Positions 38,396 to 51,300 of a DNA stretch of 64,000 nucleotides are shown in pieces. Numbering within the stretch: position 1 is the first letter of the stretch; each line of letters starts with the position of its first letter. Origin of the DNA: Metaphire vulgaris (lineage: Eukaryota > Annelida > Clitellata > Crassiclitellata > Megascolecidae); contig CM030834.1 of assembly GCA_018105865.1 (NCBI GenBank), positions 1,725,173 through 1,789,172 on the forward strand, in the 5' to 3' direction. Below the pieces are notes generated by a model that was given only the letters and a program-made list of their open reading frames with translations, had not been told where the DNA came from and did no database searches. The position numbers and the translations under genes are program-made.

Positions 38396-40937
38396 GGAGT
38401 GTTAATTTCATGGACATTTGATGATATTGTTGCATAGGATGACACAGACCAGAGTCCGTTTGTTTCTCGGGTGATAAACCGTCTGGCCAACTATGCGGGT
38501 GGAGTCGTACCAAGCGTGGAGCAGGAGGATTTGGAAGACGAACCGGAAATGAATGGAACCAGTGGAGACAAGAAAAAACAAAAGGCTAATGTTCCCAAAA
38601 AGGTGAGTGACTGGTCCACTAACCAATTTGCTCATCTCTGTTTCAGTGGTCAAATATGCATTTTAAAACTTGTAATCTTTGCAAATGATTGTAGCTGATG
38701 ACTTTGAGACTTGCGTCTACATGTCCAAAAATGTTAATGATTTTCTGATTATCGCCAATTGTATTTGTTATAACAGGCTGAGTTTCCATTAATTTTTCCC
38801 ACTCCAATTGTAACAAATGGAGTTTTGTTTGATATGGATATTTCCTTTTGAAAAGAATCATTCTCACAGTTTTGATCATTGATTGAGTTAATTTTGAGGA
38901 GATTCAGTGCACTCTGTTCAAGTTTGATGTATGATTTATTTAGAGAATTGACCCAATCTTCATCTGCACTATCAATAATATCAGAATTGAAATCAATGGC
39001 ATGTATATGTTAAGTTTATTAGATTGGGCATTTATATATTAGTTTGATTTATGCATAGTGACTATAGAACAAATAATTATGAAGAAGTGAAATTTAGTCT
39101 GTGTGCTGTTTTGTCATTGTATACTGCAAATTGTGTTTTTGTAGAATCAAATTGATAACAGCTGTAGTGGACACTGGACAAACATAAGTTGGAATAGATG
39201 ATTGTGTGAGTGACAGCGGTTTCAGTGCAGGAGAAATCCTAGTAAAGCACTGAAAATCTAGTTGTTGTTGTTGTTATTGTTGTTGTTATTGTTGTTATTG
39301 TTGTTGTAATGTTTATTAATGTTTAGGTTCCAAAGCTGGGAACGGTGCTCGGTGTGTACTTCCCTTGTATACAGAACATCTTTGGCGTCATCCTCTTCAT
39401 TCGTATGGTGTGGGTTGTTGGAACAGCAGGATGGCTCCAAGCATTCATCCTCGTGTTTATGTGTTGCTGTTGCGTAAGCTGAAATTGCCTTTTAGCTACT
39501 ATTTACATTACGATTAATTACTACTGTAGCATTTTATTGAAAACAACAGCAACAGAGCTGTTTATGGTGGCCAAGAAAGCTAATACCGGTATCTAATGAA
39601 TAACCGGTAATTCAAACTGTTTTAGAGCTCTAGTACAGCAATACGGCACTGGCAATACATGGTACGGCAATAATCTCTTTAGCTGTAAGTAGGATCGATC
39701 AATATTCGCCTTAAAATTCGAAACGAATGTAAGTAAATATTGCTGTAACCCTGAGAGCGGTTTTGTTCTGTAACGTTGCATGGAATTCTGCAGTAATTGC
39801 ACTTCTTAAACGTTGTCACAGTAACCAAGATGATTGCAGAGATTCAACGAAAGCAATTTCGACGTCTGGTTTCTGTTGATCAGACGATGACGACGTCGAT
39901 ATCGATGAGTGCCATTGCGACAAACGGCGTTGTATCTGGCGGCGGTTCGTACTTCATGATCTCCCGCGCACTCGGACCAGAGTTCGGCGGTGCGGTCGGA
40001 CTGCTGTTCTATCTTGGGACGACCGTAGCATCGTCCATGTACGTTGTCGGAGCTGTTGAAATACTCTTGGTACGTGGATTTGACTGTTTTGTCTGCTACG
40101 TAATCTACCAAACAATTAATGTAGACCTACTTGGAAGTTTGCAGTATAAACGGTCACTGCACGATTTCTTTGGCTGCCCAGCTATTTGTATCTTATATTG
40201 AATCTTCTTCTTCTTCCTCCTCCTCCTCCTTCTTGTTCTTCTTAGTGCCATAATGATGCTTTTGCATGCTGTGACAGCCCCAGAATTTTCTACCACTCCT
40301 GTCTTCTGTGTTCTGATGCTCTTATTGCTGGAACTAGATTTAGATTTAAATCTTTGACAGTCATTCTCTATGGCGTCCAGCCATCTTTTCCATGGTCTGC
40401 CTCTCTCTCTCTCTCTCTCTGTGTCCCTGTATTCTGCCATGTAGGCACACATATGGCAATCTTCGCTGTTCCATCCGACAGACGTGCCCTAAGTATCGCA
40501 GCCGTTTCATCGGGATTTTATCAACGATATTTTCCTTGATTCCAAGGAATCAGCCGCTCAATTTTCTGCAGTCACAGGGATTTACATAAAAGGCACTAAA
40601 TAAATCAATTATTTCATTTCATTTACTTGATTGACTCTTTATTGGTTTAAGCTGCAGTGGCTGTCTTTCTTTACGATGATTTGGGTCATGTGGCACACAT
40701 TTCATGGAGTAGCTTGATGGAGTTGAATGAAGCAAGTAACATGATTATTATGCTGTGCTGAACTGGTGACTGTGCACTTATTGAAAAGATTATCACCGCT
40801 TTTCAATTTGGCCATTTCGGCAATTTAACATTCAAAATGTTGAGTATTTAGTGCAATGCCATAATAAATCGTGCAACTGCTGTCTGTGAAGAACAACTGC
40901 TTCCTTTTGCAGTTAAATTCTTACCAGATATATATAT

Positions 40938-40974
<37 letters not shown>

Positions 40975-41681
40975 CAAGAGTGGCACAATTATTGACTTTC
41001 TTACATTTTTTCATTTCCTATTCGCATTCATTCATCTTTCAATTACTTGAGTTTAACTGAGAAATCTGTTGCCAAACTCATTGACTCATTGAGTCTCTGG
41101 AGAAGAGTCTGCGTCTGAAGAGACTCAGATTGATGGCAAGATAATATACTGTAATAAAAGTTATACTGTATAAAATTATGTAAGAAACAATAATAATAGA
41201 CTTCAGGACAGGAGAAATACTACTAAACCTCTTTAAATTATTTTTTATCATTTATTATTATTATTATTATTATTATCGTAATCGTTGTTGTCGTCATCAT
41301 CACCATTATTATTAAAGATCTGAAATCTCAAAAGCCTTCTTTAGAACCTGATATCACAGTTTTTACAATGTGTGTGATGCTTTTATTAAGGTAAACTTTT
41401 GCCTGAAAGACATGCAATAAATCACGCTGAAGATGACTGTCTTCTTCCTATCATATGTTGGCTTTTGGTTGGCAGGTGATAATCTGAGAACAGATGCATA
41501 TACTCCACATATATACAAGTATAGATGATGTATCCAACCTCTTTTTCTCTTTCTAAGCCAATGCTTTGATGCTGTCTTTCCTCATCATTTCCTTCACCAC
41601 GGACAAGATCACGACTATGATTATTTACTGAAGTGACCATCGACTGGTGCTGATGTAATACTACAATGACGCTAAAGAATT

Positions 41682-41762
<81 letters not shown>

Positions 41763-42703
41763 TGTGTGGGCTCTTTACTGTGGTGTTTAACGATTCACTT
41801 CCCCTATTCTGTCTGCATCAGTTAGATGCAAAACATGGCATCCCAGGCAGGACTGGTGCTAACCTGTAATGCCCCACCCTAGCAGGATAGATACTCGGAC
41901 ATTCAGGGATGGAGGATGCGGGAAATGTAGATGTAAATGCGAAAAATTTATCCATTGGTCAGGCCTCTGTGAATGCCCGACCCCTGCATTTGTGGACTTT
42001 GTGGGTGCCTGGAACCAACCCTGATTCTGTATGCAGAACCTGTGACTGGCTGGAATAATTGATCAGTAAACAGGGTCTTAAGTAGAGTACTGATGACAAT
42101 GAGATGAGACAACAGACTACTGGACCAGCATACTTATGGTGGTAATTTGCCTTTTGTCAAGTAACATGTAGTATGGAATAGTAACATAGGCCAAACGAGG
42201 GCCAAAAACCGTTGTCAGGCTAATGATAAGACAGCTAAATACTATATGTTCAATATGGTTGGCATTTGGTAAAATGAAACACAATGAGTTTTTAAAATTC
42301 TTTTAATAAAACATTAATTTATTTATTTTCATATCTCAAAATAATTGCTTTTCCAAACAAATCTAGTATGAAAGCATATTGCTAGGTCAAACATTTGACC
42401 ATACTGTCATCTGTTGTCCAGCCTGATATCCTGGTTTTGACTTGGATCTTATTATGTGATAAGGATTTGGTAATCCATCGGGTTTGTGCTTCTTTGCATT
42501 TAGAAGTGGCACTATAGAAGTTAATGATTAGATTAGATATTCCAGCTGATTGTTAGTTCATGCTGACTAGAAATGCTCTTAGCTGTATGTCAGAATACAT
42601 CTTAAAGAGCAGGATGATAGAATAAGTCAATATCATATACTTACTTACTTACTTGTTCTATTCATGACATATCACTAAATTCATATGGTGGTCTAATAAA
42701 TGT

Positions 42704-42780
<77 letters not shown>

Positions 42781-44870
42781 ATGGATGATGGTTTAAGTAC
42801 TACAAGGCCATAGAAACACAACTATATTCATAATTGCAGTTCATTTGCAAATATTTTCCAATCTGATTTGAGGCAGAAGACAGGATTAAAATCCAACATC
42901 TTCTTTGCTGGATGATACAGAAAATTGGATTTTTGGCTCGTGATGAACGCGACAACTGGCTAGTTTCGGATAGAATCGGATTGAATTATGCATTTGTTGA
43001 TGCAACACTCACCAAGACTGTTTCTGTGAAGTGCACATTTACAAAGTAGAATACAAAACTTGATTTTAAATTGACAGTCTTGTGTTGACAATGTAAATGC
43101 ATCGTCAGTGAAAATAACGTGACAGAAAAGGCTGCCATAAGTACACTAAACAACCTAATATGTTACATTCAAACAAGTTTTTGGAATTCTAGATATATGC
43201 AGGAAGAGGTTATTTCATTAGTGTGTGATCCAGTGCACTGTGGACAGTTTGGAGTGTACTGATGAATGTTTCAGAAAGATTGTAATAAAATTAGTCAGAT
43301 GTAGAGAGGGTTGTTGAAGTGACAATCATGAATGCAGTGTTGATATCAAGAAAGGACTTAGCCACTTACTAAATGTTCAATATGGTTAGCATTTGGTAAA
43401 ATGAAACAATAAGTTTTTTTTAAATTCGTTGAGTTTTTAAAATTCTTTTAATAAAACATTCATTTATTCATTTTCAAGTGGCAATCATGAAGTCGGTGTT
43501 TATATCAAGAAAGGACTTAGCCTATTGACTAAAAAGTGCAAGACCTTTGATGTCTCAAAGCCAATCAATCAATGGCTGTTCCTATAGATAGAGAAAGCGA
43601 GAATCTAGATATGTTCAAATTATATTTACTTGTGTCTTAGCTGTCCACGGATACCCTGGATTTGATCTGGATCTTTAATGATTTGATTTTGGTTTGCCAT
43701 CGGTTGATGCTCCTGTGCATTATGAAGTGGCGCTAGAGAAGTTTAAGATTAGATTGAATTAGAATCATCAACTTTAGGGGGCACGGTGGAGTAGCGGTAG
43801 GATTCTTGCCATGCAACTGGAGGGTAGCGGGGTCAAATCTTACCCTAACCACTGTGTAGCGACCTTGGGCAAGCCACTTGCCCCTTAACTTGCCCCGTAC
43901 TTACGGTTCTCTACTTTGTGAATGGCTTAAAATGTGTCAACGACCATGTAATAACTGGCTTTCAGCTATTTGATTAATATTAATATCATTCAAAGGCTAT
44001 CTCGGTAAACTAGGTTATTGAATGCAGATGGTTACATCAGTGGTTTTCACACAGGCTTACTTAGCCTCCTAAACCACTTAAAATCACATTATTATTATGG
44101 ACATGGAAATTTTGTAATGATATTGCATTCTGTTCGTCTTCCTGTTGCAGCAATACATGGCGCCAAGTTTGTCACTCTTTGGGCCGATCACAATCCCGTC
44201 AAATGCGTACAACAGCTACAGAGTCTTCGGAAGTGCGCTGCTCCTCTTCATGTTCATCTGTGTCTTTATTGGAGTGAAATTTGTCAGCAAGTTCTCCCCG
44301 GTCGCTCTTTTCTGTGTTCTCTGTTCGATCGTCTGTGTCTACATCGGGATATTCACCGCAAATCCTGGACGAGGACCAAGGTAGGAACGTGTGAAACATT
44401 CGACAACCTGATGAGGTGCTAGGACAAAATGTCCCCGGACAAAATGTCAGCGGACAAAATGTCACAGATAAAATGTAACCTTAACTCTAACTCTAGCCCT
44501 AAATCGTGACATTTTGTCCGTAACATTTTGTCCGCTGACATTTTGTCCCTATGACATTTTGTCCGTTACATTTTGTCTGCAGACAGTTTGTCCTGCCACG
44601 CCTGATGATGCATTTGAATTGCAGATTTGTACATATCAAGTTATCTACTTCGGTGAACATTTTTTGTTTCCTGTTCTTTGTTGTGTTATATGTTACGATG
44701 AAAATGTAGTGAGCTGTTTAAAAGACTATTTAAGCGAGTTTGTTTTTCCCAGATTCATTTACATCAGAAATATGCCACACAAGTTTTACAATGAATTTAC
44801 TACCGGTATTTACGCTACCAGAAAAATACAAGTAAAATATGAAAATTTGTAGGCATATATGGTACACTCA

Positions 44871-44915
<45 letters not shown>

Positions 44916-45326
44916 CCCATGCCATCACAGACATTTGTACAAACTTCTTTTCCAACTATGACTTGGATGGATTAAAGTGTGTGGGACTTTTTTCTTTTCG
45001 GGAATTCCAGACTTGATTTGATTATTGCACTCGAGGCATTGCTTTGCATTGCTGATGTGCAGAGCAGAAAATTGCCTGTCAACAAATTTGATGATGTGTC
45101 AATCCAAGATTTTTATTTTCCCTGCTGAAATCTCTTGGACACAACATGTGTTTCTATATGATTTAGATGCTTCTGGATGATACACGCAATTCTGAAATTG
45201 ATGAATAGATCTTTTTATCGTTTTTATCAAAATTCATGTTTAAGTGTATCTCATGTATAAAACAGAATTTAGAGGCATACAGTGCTGCAGCACCCATGAA
45301 ATCCACACTCAGGATGTTGTTGTTGC

Positions 45327-45374
<48 letters not shown>

Positions 45375-48300
45375 GTGAAAGTTCTGTGGAAGGCGGCTGC
45401 GTTAAATATCTGGTGTCATAATAATATAGGACTCATGACAATCTAAGTTATATCTGTCCATTAGTCGATCGGCACATGACTTGATCATGGACTAAATGAA
45501 TGGAAACTCTGCTAAGATGTCCATAGTGTTAAAAATTTTGTTGGGCCATTCATTATTTGTAAGAAAATTAGTTTTAAGAGAGGTTATAGAAACTGTTATA
45601 AATGCAATTTTTGCCTGTTTTAATTATTTCAGTGTACAATTACATGTTGATGTCATAGCAGAATTAAGAGTTGTTTCAAACCTGTTTGTGAAATTATTGG
45701 CTTATCTAAATTAAGCTCATACACTATTATTATTTTAATTATAATGAGGTTTAGAGTGGTTCAGTAAGGTTTGTCTTGTTTGAGAACCACTATTTCTCTT
45801 TTTCATAAAAAAGAACTTTGTTTACGCTTTTGAAGTCATTTGTATTTTATAAGATAATGATATGATGCATTTTTAGTTGAACAAAACATATTTTGATGAC
45901 AGTTTGAAAGCCAATTCACTTTGCAAATGTGAAAATTATTGGTTATTAGTCGGGGAAGGATTTGCTTCATTTAAAAGCTCTTGTTTATATCATTAGAATC
46001 TGTTACCTTGGCGATCGACTTCTGTCGCGTGAATCCATTCTCAACAACGTAACCGGTGCGGTCGAGTGTAACAAGAACGAAACAGGGCCGATATTCCAGA
46101 TGTACTGCGGAGGTGGGGTCGATCCGTCGACCGACCCGTGGTGCGAGTACTTCAACAAGTCCGAAGTTCTCGAGCGGTCGGGCATTCCGGGACTTGGAAG
46201 TGGAGTGTTCTTCAGTGAGTTTGCTCGAGTCGTTAGCAGAAAATTCATTGAGTTGAACCAACGTTAGCACAGATTATTAAGTGAATGAGAAAGACCCAAA
46301 TTTAGAGACGAATGCAGGTGTTACATTGTATATTTTGACAACTATTTGTTGTTTGCTGCGGTCACAGATTCATCAGTAAATTGTTTCACAGATTGCCAAA
46401 GATTCTTTCTGTGATGAGAACATTTAAGACAATTATTGTTGCTTGGTTGAATGAAACTAGATGTTGACAACATTTTAGCTAAGTTTGAAATCAAATTGTG
46501 GCTACATGTTACTTGGGGCAGGAAAATAACAGATTGGTTACATGCTGGAGAGGCCTACAGATGAAACAGGAATTTAGTCCCTCCCGCTGGAAGCCATAAG
46601 ATTATCTCAGCCTTACATGTTACAGAGTGGTGGTAAAAATGAGGAGCAGTGTTAAGCTGTGAGGTAAAACATAGGACTAAACCAGTGGTTCTCGAGCTGT
46701 TCAAGTAGAGAGGTCCATATCTACTGTTTTCAGTACTTAACCCTTTCGCTCAGAAAGGCCGATATTTCGGCTTCATAACCAACTGGTTTTACGCATTGCC
46801 AGGACCAAAGGGTTAAGTGGGCCAAAGCCTTATAGAATTCTAAAATTTAGACTACTATCGATGATTCTGAACAGGATTCTTATGACGAAAAATGGATTTG
46901 ATGCATAGGAAATCTCTAAGTGTTCATAAAACTACATAAAAACAGGCAATGTTAGTCCTGCATTACAGTAATTTTTGATTTAAGAGCTGAACTGAATTTC
47001 ATTTAACTATTTTAAGTTAGTTTTAAAAAACGTAGACCTGTTCTTGGTGACCAGTTACTAAAGTTCAGATGCCAGTTTATTGATCTCTGGATACAAAGCT
47101 GTAACGCCCAAAGTCATACATCAGTGAGTGTGGAACGTTGCTCGATTTTTATCACTGTCATTGTGGGCAATAATCATCTTTATTCGTGACAAGCACAGCA
47201 TAAAAAGTAGTACACAACCAGTAGTACACAACCAAGGAAAACACAAATCAACTGAACAAAACTAAATAATAATAATAATAAAAATAATAATAAAATAAAC
47301 CTAATAATAAACAAATAAACTAAGAACAAACTGTACACAGTACAGCCTCTGCCCTCAGACAAATTCTCAATGACTGCTCACATTACATGAAAAACTGAGA
47401 CCTCGAGGGCCACTTTCAGTTGACAGATAACGGGTCGCAAGTTGCCCGCGGTCCGTTGTTTGGGAACCTCTGGTCTAGACGTGTACGCTATATTAATGGC
47501 ATTAGCCACCTGTGTCGCTGCATACCTAAGCAACCGGAGATTGGCGCCGGTGCCAATGCTCGTATCGAGTATAAGACACCGATATCCTACCTTTACTTGT
47601 TAATGCCGTTGTGATCATCAATGTACGAACAGGAAACATCTGGAGTAATTACAACAGCAAAGACAACAGATTGGGTTTAGACGAGAAGGGAGATCGCGCC
47701 AAAGGTGACGTCATCGTCGACATAACGACCTCCTTTGTCATTCTTATTGGAATATTCTTTCCTTCTGTGACAGGTGCGTCTTCTTCCTCTCTTAATTAGA
47801 AATGAAGTTATTTTTCTCATCGGTTGCCATTAATGAGCGATGTTTCGTTAAATTAACTACCAAAAATTTGACATTATGTCAAATTAATGAAGCTGATGCA
47901 ATTTCAATCACGCGATGTACCTCTACCCACGCCTCTTCAGTTATCCATCCAAATCCATTCACTAAGCCTACAGTCTTGGACTTGGCAATGCTCTTAGTGA
48001 ACAGACGTTTGTAATCTGCTACCGTATATTCGTCGTTAATAGATTATTTCATGGCAATGGCTGCATGATTTTTGTTGCACTTAAATTTTTAAAATACAGA
48101 TTTGTGCTGTTACAATGCCACAGGGTGTCTGCAACAGCATGATAGATGACCTCACAAATTCTTTGTTAAATTATGAAAATGAGGTGTATAACCACCGTGT
48201 ATAACCACCAGTATACTTGGTTCACTGCTGTTCATACACAAATTTAGAAGTTTTGACCAAGATTTTCTGAACTGAATATTGATCAGAGTTTTCAAAATTT

Positions 48301-51300
48301 TAATTGACCAGTCTGTGGATCATGATGGTTGACCATAAGATGGTCTGATCTGGTTATAATATAATGATTCTTAGCTCCCAGTTCGAGCTGATACCATTAA
48401 TCATTAGCTCCCCGATGCTGGTGTCGGATCAATTGGTTGGAAGCAAACTGATCGGAACAAATTGCCCGGTAAAAATTGAACAGGAAGTCAATTCGTCAGA
48501 AGACAATTGAACATGAGTCAATTGATTGGCAATATTAATCTTCTTTATTCGTGACAAGCACAGCATAACAAAAGTAGTACACAACCAGTAGTACACAACC
48601 AAGGAAAACACAAATCAGCTGAACAAAACTAAATAATAATAATAAAAAATAATAATTAAAAAAACACAAACCTAATAATTACCTAATATTAATGACGAAT
48701 GTCAATTGTGTGGTTCGAACGGAGAACATGTTAATGTGTCAGATTGTGTTTCAATGTCTTGTATCTCAATATTTGAGCAGCAAAATCTTAGATAACGTAA
48801 GCGATACAATGATTACAAACATCTGCATTTGCATTAATTTGGGACATTTTGTGTGTTACCTATTTTTTTGAGGTTTCTTGATTGCAGCTAACATTTATAT
48901 TGGCAACTTTTTGACGTTATGTGCTGCATTGTTTATGTTTCGGTTTACGTGAGAGAGGTACCGTACCTCATCAGTCTCATGCCAAGTGTTGTTTAACTAT
49001 AAAAGGAATGCTTTGATCTTTTGCAAGTAAATTTTTTAACTAAACGTTGCCGATCAATTGACTCATGACTTCCTTTCAATTTTGACCGGCCAATTTGTTC
49101 CGATCAATTTGCTTCAGATCAATTGATCCCCCTCCGATGATATGAGTGTGTGTATGTGTGTGCAAATTGTATGCCATTAGAGCAGGGGTATTCAGATAAA
49201 TTTTATGAAGGGCAAGATTTTTATGACTGTGCCCAAGGATCAGGTGCAAAATATTTTGTAAAAAAATATAGTTAATGAGTAATAGGAAACAAGTAAGTTG
49301 AAAGCAAGACATTTAGATATATTGTATATGTAGTAGAAAATGTTATTGATTGTTTCAGTATCTCTGTGGGCCATTTTGCAGCCCCTGGCGGGCTGGACTT
49401 GGGCCGTGGGCCGCCATTTGAATACCCTGCACTAGAGGTTGTATAGAATATAATATAGCAACGATAATGTGATTTCAAGAGGTTTAGGAGGCTAGCCTGT
49501 GTCGAAACCACTGTAATAGCTCTCAACATTTAATAGACTTGTTTCACCAGATAACATTTGAATCCATTACCCGGCATTGTTTCAGCCGCTACTGCATTTT
49601 TGACCCGGCTGTTCCATAAATCTACTACCTTAGCACTAAAAATGTTTTCCTTTCTTCCAATATGTGAGGTAAGTTCTTAAGAATGGATGTTATTTCCATA
49701 ATTGTAACTGTAATGGTACTAATTGCATCCAGCAGTGATGACAATGGTGCGTGATTTGATGTGCATTGTGAAGGTTAGGGGACAGTTAATCACGGGACAT
49801 TTAATCGCGTACATTTAATCACCTGGACATTAGTAAGTTTGAAACGACCAGCACTGCGCACTGCATTGTTACTCCCTTTAGCCTGCTACTGACCGCTGAA
49901 TCTTTAAACGAAGATAGCAGGGTTCACTCACTCCATCTAAACCTCTCGGAAGCAGATATACACTAGACTCTTTAATTACTGGACTTTGTTTGCATGATCA
50001 ATCGGTCAAATGGTCAGCTAGCCGAGCACTGATCTCACTATGGCCGGCAGCTTTTCAAGTGTGGTTGGAGAAATAAATGCAGACGTGGAAATATCGAGAA
50101 TTTAGATAAATAGGTTTCTTAAAATTTTTATTTCTTTTATTTCAGCACCTAGGTGATTAACTGTCTCGTGATTAAATGTCCACATGATTAAATGTCTTGT
50201 GATTAACTGTCTCGTGATTAAATGTCCACATGATTAACTGTCTCGTGATTTAATGTTCCGTATACTCTCGTTGTGAAGGCATCATGGCTGGGTCGAACCG
50301 GTCTGGGGATCTGGCGGACGCACAAAAGTCCATTCCAACGGGAACCATTGGCGCTGTCGCCACAACGTCTTTCGTCTGTATCCTTTTTATCCGTGCCATC
50401 ATTTTACGCACGATTTAATTACAGCTTAATTGAAAGTCTGGAGAATAATTAGATAATTATAATCACATGACTACTTTGAAAACGTCGTTGTTAATGGAGC
50501 AGATGGATCGAGCGAAATTCACCGAAAATTATGATGAAATTGGAACAGATATACGTTAAAAATAGTCAGGAGATATTATTACAGAATCGGTTAAAGTCAT
50601 GCCATGTCTTAATTACTAATAATTGCTAATTGGTGGTCAGTGGTCAGCTGTGCATACAAGTAAATGACCACAGATCTAGTGTGGTTAGGATTGTTCACTG
50701 CCGGGTTGCAATGCATAGTTTTCAGAAAGCTGTTTGGCATTTTATTGTATTGTGATTGTGTTTCATCAGAATATTTATTTGCGGTTAAGTTGAATGGAAC
50801 TGAGATATTCATAACTGTTAGAGTCTCTAGATTTATTGTGTAATTGTGTAATTGTTTTGTTATCAAAACTGAAGACCTTAGCTTAGATGAGATCTGTCTT
50901 GTTTGCTGTTCTTTGCTGGGTGTGTCGAGGGACAATTGCTTCGTGACAAGTTAGAACGATTCTTTATTAATTATTATGTTATGTTTTGTTATGTTAAAAT
51001 GTCAGTTTATATAGCACAATAATCATGGCTGAAGGCCAAAGTCAAGAGCACTTTACACACTGCGCTTATATGATATCTCGTACAAGTACAAGTACATACA
51101 AGTACGTCATCATCATTATATTACTTTGTTTTCTGAACTTTTTATATGTACCATTTCCAATACTCACAGGTGACAATCAATGGTATTACAAATCCATCTG
51201 CGGGATTTTGAAAAATTGAATGCTTCTAGTCTGCATCACTGCTTCCCCGCACTGTGTAATTACTGCTGTCGCTGATGTTTTCTCTTCTCACTGACCACTA

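Larger units (their letters stand above)
32552..38437. other. KCC intron 2
   Basis: 5.9 kb without supported exons. It holds (TAC)n at 33126-33172, (AAT)n at 33297-33353, CR1-like fragments at about 34200-35240 and 35345-35640, (ATT)n at 35283-35344, (TA)n at 36089-36154 and about 36780-36925, a CR1-like 3' end near 36155-36450, a GC-rich patch at 36990-37270, family B repeats at about 37885-37990 and 38128-38175, and (GT)n at about 37688-37708 and 38366-38394. Confidence 0.7.
40070..44150. other. KCC intron 5
   Basis: 4.1 kb without exons. Contents: (CT)n at about 40400-40420, interrupted (TA)n at 40929-40974, (TAC)n at 41682-41761, family C with (TATC)n at about 42590-42780, family B inverted copies at about 42420-42545 and 43635-43770, a tRNA-type SINE at 43776-43975 and a family A module at about 44030-44092. 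A local repeat of about 90 bp (TAAATGTTCAATATGGTT...CATTTATT) occurs near 42235-42325 and 43365-43470. Confidence 0.65.
46683..47472. mobile_element. hAT-type element, 790 bp
   Basis: Left end CAGTGGTTCTCGAGCTG; complement of the right end CAGAGGTTCCCAAACAACGG. The flanking 8-mers are GACTAAAC and GTCTAGAC, an nTCTAGAn-like target. It contains a 72-bp TTAA insert (46741-46812) and the 3'-tail repeat at 47178-47300. Confidence 0.65.
47774..50278. other. KCC intron 8
   Basis: 2.5 kb made largely of repeats: phrase MITE 3 (48418-49131), a hAT-type MITE (49183-49429), a family A module (about 49467-49515) and phrase MITE 4 (49775-50270), which reaches the acceptor of exon 9. Confidence 0.7.

Noticed and set aside
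43776..43860. Possible tRNA gene
   Set aside because: A and B box-like words are present but no cloverleaf with paired acceptor stem can be drawn; a SINE head fits better.
44514..44852. 112-codon frame rich in Thr-Phe-Cys-Pro repeats
   Set aside because: It starts inside the phrase MITE, whose repeated word encodes the repeat, and has no splice logic with the KCC exons.
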